From Diploptera punctata (taxonomy: Eukaryota > Arthropoda > Insecta > Blattodea > Blaberidae): a stretch of DNA of 64,000 bases. The DNA is taken from NCBI GenBank assembly GCA_030220185.1, contig JASPKZ010002332.1, positions 1,674,001 through 1,738,000 on the forward strand, written 5' to 3'. Positions 46,018-56,494 of this stretch are shown one piece after another. The number at the start of each line of letters is the position of its first letter. Position 1 is the stretch's first letter. The notes below the pieces were generated by a model. That model was not told the origin of the DNA, made no database searches, and saw nothing but the letters and a program-made list of their open reading frames with translations. The position numbers and the translations under genes were made by a program.

Positions 46018-46261
46018 AGTATGATCTGTCTTCTCAATGCATTTACAGCAGATGAATTTAATTCACACATTGGTCCATAATTCAGTGATTAGAAATTTTA
46101 CATTGTCGCTTCTCTTTGTTCCAAAGATAAAACATTTTCTTATGAAAATTTTCAACCTTGCTTGTATTAGATCTGGGTTGTTTTGCTTATATTCTTCTGA
46201 ATGTTTAATATAGAGAATGATACAGTGTGCGAGTATTTATTTATTCATTCATTCATTTGTT

Positions 46262-46640
46262 GTTACTTACTTACTCACTGGCACTATCGAACCCGTAGGT
46301 TCATGGCCGCACGGACATAAGCTCTCCATACATCCCTATCCTGAGCTAATGCTTTCCAATCACTCCCTGTATAATCTACTTCCCTCAAATCATAGTTAAT
46401 GTTTCTCCCACCTCATTCTTGGTCTACCAACTGGGCGTTTTCCTTCTGGCTTTCCTACAAGAAGTTTCCATGCACGTCTTTCATTCCCCATACCGCGCAA
46501 CATGTCCTGTCCATCGCAGTCTACGAGACTTAACTGTTCTTATTATATCTGGCTTCCTATAAAGACCATGTAGTTCATTGTTATGTAGTCTTCTCCATTC
46601 ACCTGTCTGTTCATCTCTCTTTGGTCATTTGTTGTTAATC
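46262..46640 (-). mobile_element. RTE-like LINE 3' end, minus strand
   Basis: It is the complement of the 3' part of the LINE at 51895-53250, starting at the AGTAAGTAA-type tail and running through coding segments for the RLRWAGHVARM region. 5'-truncated. Confidence 0.75.
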
Positions 46641-46676
46641 TTTTTAATTATTTGGCCGAGGTATTAGAGGAGCTTC

Positions 46677-46985
46677 GGGGACACGCCGTAGTGTAGTGGT
46701 TAAGGCACTGCGCTACAAGCCGGAAGGTCGAGGGTTCGAGCCCCGTGGGGGTCAGGATTTTTAAACTGACCCAAACCCTCTGGCGGCACTATGGTCCTGG
46801 GGTCGACTCAGCCTCTAACAGAAATGAGTACCAGACACTTGTTCTGGGGGTAAATGCGGCCGTCATGCAGGGCTGACAACCCGGCTGGCATCAAGTGCCG
46901 ATTGTCTAGAAAAATGGGAGCCTTAACCTCCTACTACCCCAAGGGCCTCCTGAGGCCTGTCATGGGATCACTTTACACTTTACTT
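46677..46985 (+). mobile_element. tRNA-derived SINE, family A
   Basis: Head GGGGACACGCCGTAGTGTAG, B box GGTTCGAGCCCC. Duplications ATTAGAGGAGCTTC (46663-46676) and ATTAGGGGAGCTTC (46986-46999) differ at one base. Confidence 0.88.
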
Positions 46986-47531
46986 ATTAGGGGAGCTTCA
47001 CACTTTTACTGTTATTGCATTTATGCTTTAAGTTATTCCTAGAAGTACATTTTCACAATTCCAACCTTTTTTTTTTATCAGCATTAGGTGCATATAAATC
47101 CAATTTCAATTAAATAAACACTTTAAGAGTAAAAATTTATAAAACAAATAAATAATTAGTTTTTATTTTTAATTTCTCCAGAGAGATGAATAAAACATTA
47201 GTAAAAAAAGGGATAAAGTATTTAGTTTTGTTTTTAATAATATCATGTCCCCATAACTTAATAAGTTTAACAAATTGTAGTATTACTTCAACACACAATT
47301 TAAACAAAAATTTTGTTTCATCAACATTTTATTTTTAACAATTTGTTATTCTGCATTCTAAATTACCATCTTTTCCTTATGTTAAAAGTTTAATACATTG
47401 TCATTGATTCGAAAATGACTGCCATAAATCGTATATCTAGGGCAAATTTGCTTCATTTGGATAATTACATTTCTTTAAAAAAATTGCTACTATTTTTGTA
47501 TGCTGCACCAGAGAGAAACAGTTTATAATTT

Positions 47532-47605
47532 TGAACAATATGAGGTGAGTGATAAAAATTCTACCTTAATGAATATACCTCATAGTGAGAATTCCTAAAA
47601 TAAGT
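47532..47605 (+). mobile_element. 74-bp truncated hairpin tail, H7
   Basis: It begins inside the right arm (CAATATGAGGTGAGTGATAA) and continues through the tail ATACCTCATAGTGAGAATTC. Perfect 12-bp duplications AGTTTATAATTT lie at 47520-47531 and 47606-47617. The same sequence forms the right half of the hairpin at 59233-59343. Confidence 0.8.
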
Positions 47606-47617
47606 AGTTTATAATTT

Positions 47618-48010
47618 AATTAAAATTACAGTGGGAGGAAACACTATGAAGTATTTACATTAATGAATGAGTTGGAGAAAATGCTTTAACATCTCACCTC
47701 GTAAAGTTGCGTGTCTTCATGATACCGGTTTCAAGAGTTATAGTATTACTTCCGTTTTCAGTCAAATTCCAACTGTCTAAATTTCACCGTTAACATCATC
47801 TTCTGAACTGCAATCTGGTGTCGATTTTATAAGCTTAGAGATCAAATTATTCTCGTCGGGAATGTCTAAATTCATTGCTTTATATTTATTCTTCTGATTG
47901 TATATCTTTTCCCAAACTGTTAATTCCAATGGTTTCTCCAAATGTTTCAAAAGTTTAGTTTCTCTTCCAATTTTGTGATTCTCTAGCAAACTATGAGCTG
48001 CAATTGCCGA
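47618..48010 (-). mobile_element. Penelope-like 3' end with coding remnant, H8
   Basis: Minus strand: AIAAHSLLENHKIGRETKLL then LELTVWEKIYNQK and NLISKLIKSTPDCSSED, a C-terminal Penelope-like region (47777-48010). After it come a degenerate hammerhead core (CTGAAAA in place of CTGAAGA) and the tail at the left edge. No second arm: a plain 5'-truncated copy, which shows what the hairpin arms are made of. Confidence 0.7.
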
Positions 48011-48105
48011 TTTTTCAATTCACACCATTTTTAATATTTTAATCACTACAAAAAATGTAATTGCACCACTCAGTACCAATGTTTAATTGCATATATTTAG
48101 ATTGC

Positions 48106-50110
48106 CCGAGTGCAAGTTATTAGCTCAGATGGTAGCATATCTGCCTATTGATCCATAGACCTGAGTTCTTATCCCTGTGGGATAGAATTCTTTTTAATCT
48201 TAAGCTATTTAAAGTGGTATGTATGATTTATAATCACTAAATTAACACCAAAAACTTTATTTTATTTTATGAGAGAAAAATATCCTGTTGTTTCATGGGG
48301 TTATTAAGCCTATTATATTTATATACCTACTATAAATGATACATTATCATATAAAACAAATTGAAAACAGATCACAATAACTCCAACCATCTGTCATATA
48401 TAGAATCTGAAGCAAACAAAAGTACACTTTAAAAATTTACCGTTATGTGGTAAAGAAATAATTTTTGAAGACTGGGGTTAGAACCCAGGACCTCTAGCTT
48501 TATATGCTAATGCTTTGCCACTGAGCTATTCTAGCCTCCAATCTAAGTGCAATTTTTTCTCTTATAACAATTCCAGAGAGCACCAAAGGCTATAAATCAG
48601 TTTGACATGGAAATAGCGGCTTCTAATTTAAGAAGTCTTTTTTAATATTTTTATTATAAATTGAACATTTCTCACTGAAGGACATATTATATTTGAAGAG
48701 AAAAATTATACGCTCAGACTGGGGTTTGAATTCAGGACCTTTTGCACTCTAGGTAAATGCTCTATTGAGTGAGCTATCTGAGCAACTCCAAATCTAAATG
48801 CAAATTTTTCTCTTATATACGCTATTAATTCCCACGCACCAAATGCTATGAAACCTTTGCTTCTATCTTGCAAATGGTGGCTACTTTATTAAGAAGACAT
48901 TTAATTGGGAATTTTACATTACATTATAAAGTCAGTACGGATTCTTTCGATGTTTTTATTATTCATTTCATACATCTCAATGATGGATAAATTATATTTG
49001 AAGAGAAAAATTGTACGCTTTGACTGGGGTTTGAACCTAGTTACTCCGTAGAGCATTCGTGTAGAGTGTGAAAGATTCTAGGTTCAAACCCCAGTCTGAG
49101 CATATAATTTTTCTCTTCAAATATAATTTATCCATCATTGAGATATATGAAATGGATAAGAAAACTATGCCTAGACCGGGGTTCAAACTTTATACATTAT
49201 TTCGCTCTGCCACTAAACTACCCTAGGCCTCCAATCTAAATGCAAAATTTTCTCTTATACATTTTAATTCCCTAGAATGCGAAAGGCTACAAACTGTTGT
49301 TCGACACACAAATGGTTTCATTTTATTTAAGAAGACTTTTTTAATGGGAATTTTAACATTACTTTATAAAGCTACTAGAGCTTTTCATGTTTTTATTATA
49401 TATTTAACATTTCTTGCTGAAGAAATCTCATATTTTAGAAATGTATTCATCACAATTTTGAAAAATGTGAAAGAGGAATAGGGTTGGCTGCAATTACACT
49501 CATTCACTCATTGCTGTTATTTATTTAGAAAAAATTATGTCAGTGTTCTGAAATCCAAACGAAATGAGCTATTACCATCTTATTTTATTATATTTATGCC
49601 ACAATTTATTTAACAAGATAATAAATAACATTTTGAATAAATTGTTTTGAAACAAAAATTTTATAACATCATATTTGAAGAGAAAAATTATTCCCTTAGA
49701 CTGGGGTTTAAACCCAGGATCTTTGGCATTTCTAGGCCAATGCTCTACCCCTGAGCTATCTGAGCACTCCAATCTAAATGCAATTTTTTTCTCTTATACA
49801 TTGTTAATTCCTGAGCACCAAATGCTACAAACCTTTGTTCGATCACACAAATGGCTGCTTCTTATTTAAGAAGATATTTATTGGGAATTTAAACATTACT
49901 TTATTAAGCGAGTAGGACTTGTTTCTATATTTTTATTATTAATTTAATACTTCTCACTGAAGGACAAATATTTTAAGGGAAAAATTATACGCTCAGACTG
50001 GGGTTTCAACCCAGGATCCAATAACATTGTCAATTTCCATTTAATATGTTTTTACATATAACCATAAAGTCTATTTAGTTTAATTTATTTTTCTCTTCAA
50101 TTATAATTTG
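48106..50110. repeat. array of tRNA-like modules
   Basis: tRNA-like modules occur at 48116-48186 (+), 48470-48535, 48710-48785, 49158-49232 and 49688-49768 (all minus), with partial modules at about 49025-49102 and 49990-50022. Most share the edge TTGAAGAGAAAAATTATACG and the far edge GCAATTTTTTCTCTT, which are inverted repeats around the module. The connecting body (AAGAAGACTTTTTTAATGGG-like, then ATTTAACATTTCTCACTGAA-like) repeats every 250-300 bp. The modules retain B-box-like GGGGTTTGAACCC but vary elsewhere. Confidence 0.65.
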
Positions 50111-50339
50111 TCCTTCAGTTAGAAGTATTAAATTAATAATAAAAACTTTTATAACATATTAAAATTTTAGCATACTATTAACAAGCAGGAAATTAGTGAA
50201 CTTGTAACATCTGTCATCTCTATTTTTATGCCTTGAATTCATAATTACTGAAAATAGGGATATAATATTAAATTCAAGTTGATGAATTCTCCTCCCCCTC
50301 ATATTTTTCCTAACCTTTATAAGGAAATTAATTTTTTTA

Positions 50340-50343
<4 letters not shown>

Positions 50344-50380
<37 letters not shown>
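50344..50380. repeat. AT microsatellite
   Basis: A TA run of about 36 bases, about 70 bases before a p62 exon. Confidence 0.93.
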
Positions 50381-50382
<2 letters not shown>

Positions 50383-50447
50383 CTTCTTGTTACAAAAAAA
50401 AAATTTTTTTTTTCCATAATTATATCTTGTAATTTACAATTTTATAG

Positions 50448-50648
50448 GAATTGATGTTGATGTTGAAGTGAGAACAAAGGACAAAGCAGGAAATGACAAA
50501 GAGAAGAATGGCGATAATCCTGCAGGGGAAAGTGCTATGGAGATTGATAAGCAACAGGATAGGCATAAGGAAATGGAACAACAACCCCAATCAGAACGAG
50601 AAGTGAGTCCTGAATCTGAAGGCTGGACAGTTCTCACTCCACAGAGAA
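50448..50648 (+). CDS. ref(2)P: p62 coding exon 5: LIR motif
   Basis: Acceptor TTATAG ends at 50447. The exon completes Gly292 and continues IDVDVEVRTKDKAGND, joining smoothly to ILDPLG of the previous exon. A charged region with many Glu, Lys and Gln leads to SPESEGWTVLTPQR. Trp351-x-x-Leu354, preceded by acidic residues, fits the LC3-interacting region that binds Atg8/LC3 on the forming autophagosome. The exon ends in phase 1 at GTACAT (50649), a weaker donor. The next exon supplies GT to make Ser. The frame would otherwise stop three codons on. Confidence 0.9.
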
Positions 50649-50816
50649 GTACATAATTTTAATACTGTTGTTTATAGATAGATTTTCTTTTAGTAAAAAA
50701 AATTACAGATACAGTATGGATGTAATATATATGCGTGTGTGTGTGTGTTTGCATATTTTAACTATATATATATTTCTTTATAATGATAGCATTTATCTGG
50801 TTTTCATGCAGTACAT

Positions 50817-51115
50817 AACTAACTCACTGGCATTATCAAACTTAGAAGGTTCGTGGCTGCATGGACATAAGCTCTCCATACATCCCACTCATGAGCTGAT
50901 GTCATAGTCATTCTCCATATAATTTATCTCTCTCAAATCATGACCTATTAACTGGGTTCTATCCTCTCAAGTTTTTCTACAAGAGGTTTCCATGCCACGT
51001 GTCTTACCTAACGGAATCTATGATACTTAACTGTCTTTATTACTTCTGGTTTACCATAAAAATTATGTAACTCATTGTTATATAATTTTCTCCATTCACT
51101 TGTCTCTCTTTATTT
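50817..51115 (-). mobile_element. RTE-like LINE 3' end, minus strand, deleted
   Basis: It matches 46262-46640 on the minus strand (TAACTCACTGGCATTATCAA at the tail; CATAAGCTCTCCATACATCC) with small internal deletions. Confidence 0.7.
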
Positions 51116-51129
51116 CAAACATTTCTAAA

Positions 51130-51500
51130 GCATGATTAAATTAAAATGTTTCATATCTCTCCTCATACCCAGTCTAATTAAACAAACAGAAAAACTAAAA
51201 GAACTCGCGGTTTGGGAAAAAACCCACATAAAAAAAACAAGAAAGAAAAACTAATGAACTTTAAAATTCCTGCGGATTCTGATTGGATCTGGAAGTTTAT
51301 CGGTTCACCAACAGAGGGAAGAAGAAGTAGGTCTTTTTATTCAACATAACATCAGTTGACAATAGTACTGAAGATGAAGCCGCGAAGGCTTTGAAATTGC
51401 GATCTACTTAGAAGACTGGATGTGAGGAGAGGCATGAAACATTTTAATTTAATCATAAATTACACCCCATAGTGATTTATTCCTAAAAAAGTTCAATTTT
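51130..51500 (+). mobile_element. Penelope-like hairpin H9 with coding remnant
   Basis: Short arms 51133-51175 and 51410-51452 bracket a forward copy: 51185-51345 encodes VWEKTHIKKT, then NFKIPADSDWIWKFIGSPT. The tail (ACCCCATAGTGATTTATTCC) follows from about 51462. Confidence 0.65.
51368..51397 (+). ncRNA. hammerhead-like ribozyme core in H9
   Basis: CTGAAGA, a 5-bp helix AAGCC with GGCTT (loop GCGAA), then GAAAT. Confidence 0.5.
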
Positions 51501-51894
51501 TAAAGTACTTTATTTTTAAAAGGCTCGTAAAGATTTCTTCTCCCTTAAAGCAGGAGGCCGTGTTTTGCATCCGTGTAGTATATTTGGAAGAATTATCATT
51601 TTCTAAACTTTTAGTTTAACATTTTTTAGAGGAGTTGGAATGATGAGTCCCTGTAATGCATATAGCATGCTTTCCCAGAATTGAGCCAATTTCTTTCTGC
51701 AACCCATTCCTGTTTGTAATTTTTGTTCCTAGGTATTTAATTTCAGCCATTTCTTCGAAAGTTCCCTCATTTGTTATTAAATGCCAATTTCCATTTAATA
51801 ATGTGTTTCTTCATATGACCATAAGGCCTATTTAGTTTAATTGATATTGAATTTTAGTCCTAATTTCTTAGTGTTATTTAATAGAATATGAATG

Positions 51895-53250
51895 TTGGTA
51901 GACTTCAAAAAAGCATATGATTCAATTAAGAGGGAGAAGTTATATAATATCCTGCTGGAGTTCGGAATTCCTAAAAAGTTAGTAGACTTCTATGAATGTG
52001 TCTAAATGGCACAAAGAGTAGGGTGCGTGTAGGCAAACAGTTTTCGGACACTTTTGAAATCCAGAATGGGTTGAAGCAAGGAGATGCACTATCTCCTCTA
52101 CTATTTAATTTTGTACTAGAGCATGCCATTAAATCTTTAGAGAATGAGGAAGGCTTACAACTCAATGGTATTAATAAGCTGTTAGTTTATACTGATGATG
52201 TAGTATTGTTGGCCGATAGCGAGGAGATACTAAAGGACAACACACACACACACTATTGAGTAACACTAAGAAATTAGGACTGGAAGTAAATATCAATAAA
52301 ACTAAATATATGGTCACACGTAGAAATTCATTAAATAATGGAAATGGACAGCTAATGACAAATGAGGGAAATTTTGAGGAAGTGGATGAATTCAAATACC
52401 TAGGAACAGTAATCACCAATAGGAATGAGATGCACAAAGAAATTAAACATAGGCTCAATTCTGGAAATGCGTGCTATTATGCATTGCAGAGACTCTTGAT
52501 GTCCCAACTCCTTTCAAAAAATGTTAAACTGAAAATATATAAAACTATTATTCTACCAGTTATATTATATGGGTGCGAAACATGGACTCTTACTTTAAGG
52601 GAGGAAAGGAGATTACAAGTATTTGAGAATAAAGTACTTAGGAAAATTTTTGGACCAAAGAGAGATGAACAGACAGGTGAATGGAGAGAGACCACATAAC
52701 AATGAACTACATGGTCTTTATGGGAAGCTAGATATAATAAGAACAGTTAAATCTCGTAGACTGCGATGGGCAGGACATGTTGCACGTATGGGGAATGAAA
52801 GACTTGCATGGAAGCTCCTTGTAGGAAAGCCAGAGGGAACATGCCCAGTTGGTAGACCAAGAATAAGGTGGGAGAATAACATTAACTATGATTTGAGGGA
52901 AGTAGCAACATTTAGACTGCTTACAGAACATGACTATTTGGCCAAACATTTATATAAAATAGGAATATACACGAATCCAAATTGTCCTCTATGCAATAAA
53001 GACGAAGAAATGAATGAAGAACACCTACAAACCTGTGAAGTATTACCTGTTGGATCCACCATAGAGAAATATTGGAGAGCAAGAACGCTAATGGCTTCGG
53101 TGCCAAGGCCCAGCATTTGAAAACAACAACAGATTAGCCAGGGAATGATTGGAAAGCATTAGCTCAGGATAGGGATGTATGGAGAGCTTATGTCTGCGTG
53201 GCCATGAACCTACGGGTTCGATAGTGTCAGTGACTAAGTAAGTAAGTATA
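51895..53250 (+). mobile_element. RTE-like LINE with nested LINE fragment
   Basis: It begins at VDFKKAYDSIKREKLYN (about 51898), then after a stop FEIQNGLKQGDALSPLLFNF, the catalytic box YTDD (52189-52200), INKTKYMV, FKYLGTVI, YGCETWTLT, FGPKRDEQTGEW and RRLRWAGHVARMG. At about 52902-53133 the frame changes abruptly to ATFRLLTEHDYLA, NPNCPLCNKDEEMNEEHL, the terminal module of RNase H-type LINEs, ending in AAACAACAACA. Then the RTE 3' end resumes (GGAATGATTGGAAAGCATTA) and finishes in AAGTAAGTAAGTA. It is broken in several frames. Confidence 0.85.
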
Positions 53251-54300
53251 TGAATGTGGTTTTTAGTATCTCCTCAATATCGCCTAATAATACATCATTA
53301 CCATATACCAACAGTGATTAATACCATTGAGTTGAACAGCCTCTTTATCCTCTAACTTTCCCGTACACCTACTTTGTTACAACTTATCTCACCTTATATC
53401 GAGAGTGACGGGCGATGTGTGCACATCTTAGAGCCAAAATCAAATTAATAATCTATATAATATTACTATTAAATCCACCTTCAATAAAAATTTAACTTCA
53501 CATTCCGTCTAATTAATATTATATTATAATCCATCACCAAGATCTGATTGCATGCTGTAGCATAATATTGAATAACAGAGGAAATAGTTTCTTTAATCAA
53601 TTCCAAATTTCAAAAATATATGGAAACTTGTCTACCCACTCTCCATCCTTGTCCCATTTAGATGTATTCAAATAAGTTTAACTTTTTAGAAACTCAGAAT
53701 TTTAGCAGGATACTATACAAATTCTCCTCCTATTTGTATCATATGCCTTTTTTAAGGCATGTACAGTGTCATCATATTATGTTTCTTTTCTAGAATCTGT
53801 CCTACTGAAAATCTGATATATTATAGACTTATTTTCTCTAAATAGACAGCAATGATCACTTACTATTAAGTTGACAATATAGGGAGTAATCCTGGATTGA
53901 ACTTTTATAGGAACAAATCAGTAATCCTGGATACTAATATTTGTTAGAATTTTGTACAAAATTAAAAGTTATGAAATGCCTTACAGTTATTGTAATCAGT
54001 TTTTATCTCCTTTCCTATAGATTAGCACAATAGTTAATTATTTCCGCTCATTTCTGAAACAGTTTCTTTTTCCCAAATCATACTAAGTAGCCTGTGAATC
54101 TTGTTCATCAATTTTTCTCCCACTGATTTTATGAGTTCCGCTGGGATTCCACCTGAACTTGATGCTTTATACATCTTCAATTTTTTTTCTTGTCTTTTCA
54201 TCCACTAATGCGGACAGTTCTTAGACTAATATTTCTGCTTTCTGTAAATTATCTTCTTCACTATTCCTGTTCAAAATGTACATTTAATAATTGATTATGA

Positions 54301-54421
54301 TTAATAGTGAGTGGAGAACATATTTTAATGACTTAATGAGGTGAGTTGTTAAAAATATGTTCTCCGCTCACTATTAATGAATAACCTCATAATGTTTACT
54401 TCCCAACATCAATTTAAGTAT
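54301..54421 (+). mobile_element. short hairpin element H10
   Basis: Arms TTAATAGTGAGTGGAGAACA and inverse, with ATGAGGTGAGTTGTT between, then the tail AACCTCATAATGTTTACTTC. Duplications AATTGATTATGA (54289-54300) and AATTAATTATGA (54422-54433) differ at one base. Confidence 0.75.
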
Positions 54422-54456
54422 AATTAATTATGAAATGGAACAACTTGTATTTTTTT

Positions 54457-54733
54457 AATTATATTAAATTAATGTTGGGAAGTAAACATTATGAGGTATA
54501 ATCATTAAAATTCATCGGAGAACATATTGTTTAAACAACTCACCTCATAGGATTCATGCTTCTATGATATCGCGATTTCAAACACAGTCATGTTCATCTT
54601 CAGCCATAACTTCAGAGAGATGAACTTCAGAGTTATGGCTGAAGATGAACATGACTGTGTTTGAAATCGCAATATCATAGAAGCATGAATCCTATGAGGT
54701 GAGTTGTTTAAACAATATGTTCTCCGATGAATT
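54457..54733 (-). mobile_element. Penelope-like hairpin H11, copy of H3
   Basis: It is the same element as 42029-42283 in opposite orientation, with a short duplication at the hairpin tip. 12-bp duplications TTGTATTTTTTT lie at 54445-54456 and 54734-54745. Confidence 0.85.
54639..54667 (+). ncRNA. hammerhead-like cores in H11
   Basis: The plus strand has CTGAAGA, AACAT-type helix, GAAAT. The mirror core is on the minus strand at 54575-54603. Confidence 0.45.
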
Positions 54734-55007
54734 TTGTATTTTTTTTATTTCATGGCTAGTTTTAGCATGAATTGAATTAAAATGAAATCAAACCATATGT
54801 CTTATTTATGTTTTGCAAGGAGAATTAGTAAAATTACAGCCACATATTGCATAGTTTTTGTTTCTTCCACTCTTCTTTCTCTATGCCTTTCATTCCTTAT
54901 TTCTTTCTTTATTTTTTCTTTATTTCCCTTTCTTTCCATTTACTTCACTACATAATAATAATAATAATCATAATTAACATAACATAAATAGAAAAATTAA
55001 TGTTTAA

Positions 55008-55936
55008 GCTGAGATTTGAACCCAAGACTTCAGCTTAATGTAATGGTGATCTACAATTGAGCTACTTAAGCAACTCCAGGAGCAAGCACAAAATCCCGTT
55101 AATAAAATTAAAATGAGTCATAGATAATCTCACCTCATACACTCTGTGTTCTTCATAGCACAGGACCACGGTTTCAGGAACAGTCGGAAAAATGGCTGGA
55201 GATAGGAATGACTATTCCTGAAACCGCTGTGCTGTGAGAACATGGAAGTATGAAGTGAGACTCGTTTTAATTTTATTAATTTTTTTTTATTATTCAATGC
55301 CACCACATTGTCATTTTGACATTCTGTATTCTATCCTGGCATGGCATTATAGTAACCCACTTCTGAGGTTTAGGCGCCCAGAAGGCCGAGTTACGCTGTC
55401 CCGATGATACATGTTAGGTGATGATAATTGTAATGATACGCCAGGGGAGTCCTTAACCTAAACTTAATGAAAAATATTTTTAAGCATCATAATGTTAATT
55501 TCCATCATAAATTTTATGAAACAAAATTCTCTCTCTTTAATTCCTGCATCCTGTTAGTAATGAAACTTAATCCACAATACAATAGGTTTGCTTCTAATTT
55601 AACAAGATTTCTGACGAGATTTACACTATGCTATCAATTAATCATAATGAAGAATGCAATATGGAAATTAATATATACAGATAAGATATTTGTAGGCAAG
55701 TGTGGGTGCAACATAGATAGTTGTCTTTGAGTTAAATCTAAGTTTAGCCAAAAAATTTTCTCTTTAATTGATTGTATATTAATTTCCATATTATTAGCTT
55801 ATATCTCTGTGTAAATCTCATTGTAAAGATTTAAAAAGAGAGATTTGTGCTTGCTCCTGGAGTTGTCTAAGTAGCTCATTGGCAGAGCACCAGCAAATAA
55901 AACTGGAGGTCTTGGGTTGAAATCTTGTGTCAGCTA
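55008..55936. repeat. inverted tRNA-like pair with a nested hairpin
   Basis: Minus-strand module 55008-55082 and plus-strand module 55857-55936 share GCTTGCTCCTGGAGTTG at their heads and GAGGTCTTGGGTTGAAATC-like 3' halves. Inside is the Penelope-like hairpin H12 (about 55101-55280). Confidence 0.6.
55101..55285 (+). mobile_element. Penelope-like hairpin H12
   Basis: Arms start AATAAAATTAAAATGAGTC and its inverse. The core at 55196-55224 reads CTGGAGA, helix AGGAAT with ATTCCT, GAAAC. The fourth core base is G instead of A, which should abolish hammerhead cleavage. Confidence 0.7.
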
Positions 55937-56034
55937 AAAAAATTTGACTTTAGTTGTGTTAAATATTGCTTGCAGATGGTTGTCCGTGTATATTAATTTC
56001 CATATTATATTAATAATCTTAATGCCTGTTTTAG

Positions 56035-56393
56035 GTGAACAAAATGATCAGGAGTCAGAGGTCACCATAATAGGTACTAATGCTGTCTCTGGAGAATCTG
56101 TTGCTATTGCTGCTACTAGTGTACAGACTCCAAACATAGACACAACTGTAGCTGCTTCTGTAGTAGACACTATGGCTATGTCAAGTGAACCAACAGTAAT
56201 CTCAAGTGGAAACAGTGTCTACCCCAACCTGTTCAATTCTTCTCTTCCTGCCGCACCTCCACTTGTCCCTCCTCAATTTATCCTACCACCACCACCAGTT
56301 ATCTCACCTCCATTTATCGCACCACAGATGCAACCTCACTTTCGTACTGGACAATAATGCAACATACATTGATGCAACCTGCTCAGCATATCA
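56035..56393 (+). CDS. ref(2)P: p62 coding exon 6: Ser/Thr and Pro-rich linker, with a frame problem
   Basis: Acceptor TTTTAG ends at 56034. The frame completes Ser359 and continues EQNDQESEVTIIGTNAVSGE, then a Ser/Thr/Val-rich stretch and a proline tract (PPPPVISPPFIAPQMQPHFR). Read literally it stops at TAA (56355-56357) without a phase-1 donor of good quality. The strong donor GTAAGT at 56394 is reached in the frame one base back, which is open from 56351. It would leave a phase-1 end matching the UBA exon. The simplest reading is one base missing from the assembly between about 56331 and 56352. An alternative is the weak donor C/GTACTG at 56343. Confidence 0.8.
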
Positions 56394-56494
56394 GTAAGTA
56401 TATACATCTGCTTTGTGCATACATATTATTTAAACAGTTCAGGAACTTGTAGCACAATGTGTTTGTAACACAAGAAGAAACAAACAACACAATT

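Noticed and set aside
56206..56397. Alternative frame starting METVSTPTCS through the p62 proline exon
   Set aside because: It is the +2 frame of the same exon; its His/Ser/Leu repeats come from the proline codons and it ends at the donor sequence in the wrong phase.
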